Positions 5,670-5,718 of a stretch of DNA of 5,718 nt are shown here, in pieces (within the stretch, counting starts at the first letter, position 1; each line of letters opens with the position of its first letter). The stretch comes from Mycoplasmataceae bacterium (lineage in GTDB: Bacteria; Bacillota_I; Bacilli_A; Mycoplasmatales; Mycoplasmoidaceae): NCBI GenBank assembly GCA_031278855.1, contig JAITJR010000012.1:1-5718 (forward strand), in the 5' to 3' direction. Under the pieces are notes generated by a model. That model did not search any database. It was not told the origin of the DNA and worked only from the letters and a program-made list of their open reading frames with translations. The translations under genes were made by a program, and so were the position numbers.

Positions 5670-5683
5670 CCCCCAAAAAAAAA
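5665..5683 (+). repeat. C10A9 homopolymer overlapping the tRNA 5' end
   Basis: Ten C then nine A on the plus strand (T9G10 on the gene strand). Five of the ten G residues are tRNA positions 1-5; the other five lie in the precursor leader. The tract is prone to slippage and also hard to sequence correctly. Confidence 0.9.
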
Positions 5684-5712
5684 TTATTTTTCGTAAATGA
5701 AGATACGTTCAA
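5683..5712 (-). promoter_or_regulatory. Promoter of tRNA-Trp
   Basis: On the minus strand TTGAAC (5712-5707), an 18-base spacer and AATAAT (5688-5683) lie just upstream of the tRNA. Transcription should start within the T-run around 5676, so the precursor leader would be only about seven bases of U and G. Confidence 0.6.
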
Positions 5713-5718
5713 TAGATT

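Overview
This window reads as Mollicutes chromosome (mycoplasma/spiroplasma-type). It is very AT-rich, and its two intact genes only stay open when UGA is read as Trp (translation table 4): seven in-frame TGA codons in the transposase and three in the lipoprotein. The genus cannot be fixed from the sequence. The lipobox style and the BspA-like surface protein would suit a host-associated species, but that is inference.

Layout, left to right. (1) 1-298, minus strand: the 5' part of a gene that runs off the window. It starts ATG, a few codons, then a (GA)10 dinucleotide tract. Ten repeats put the ATG out of frame with the long downstream frame and eleven would restore it, so this is a phase-variable locus captured OFF. 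A GNN-containing segment weakly suggests a type III methyltransferase (Mod). (2) 371-567: a 15-bp inverted repeat encloses about 165 bp with a short gene remnant, followed by a perfect-consensus promoter. (3) 628-2208, plus: an intact 526-aa IS1634-type (IS4-like) DDE transposase. (4) 2401-4080, minus, convergent with the transposase: a 559-aa lipoprotein with about 14 BspA-like (LRR_5) repeats and its own promoter and ribosome binding site. (5) 4254-4916, minus: a Fic/Doc-family gene broken by two compensating homopolymer indels, the first inside the signature motif, with the catalytic His replaced by Gln. (6) 4917-5531: no intact gene, only short open remnants and a 16-bp inverted repeat. 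(7) 5532-5549: a third copy of the repeat seen at 371 and 550. (8) 5550-5712, minus: a tRNA-Trp(CCA) gene with terminator and promoter, and an unusual C10A9 homopolymer at its 5' end.

Overall this is an accessory, rearranging region: a contingency locus, an IS element, a variable-type surface lipoprotein, a decayed toxin-like gene, and repeated short sequences that could be recombination sites or IS ends. The genes do not form one operon. Each main gene has its own recognisable promoter, and the minus-strand phase-variable and Doc genes appear to start as leaderless messages.
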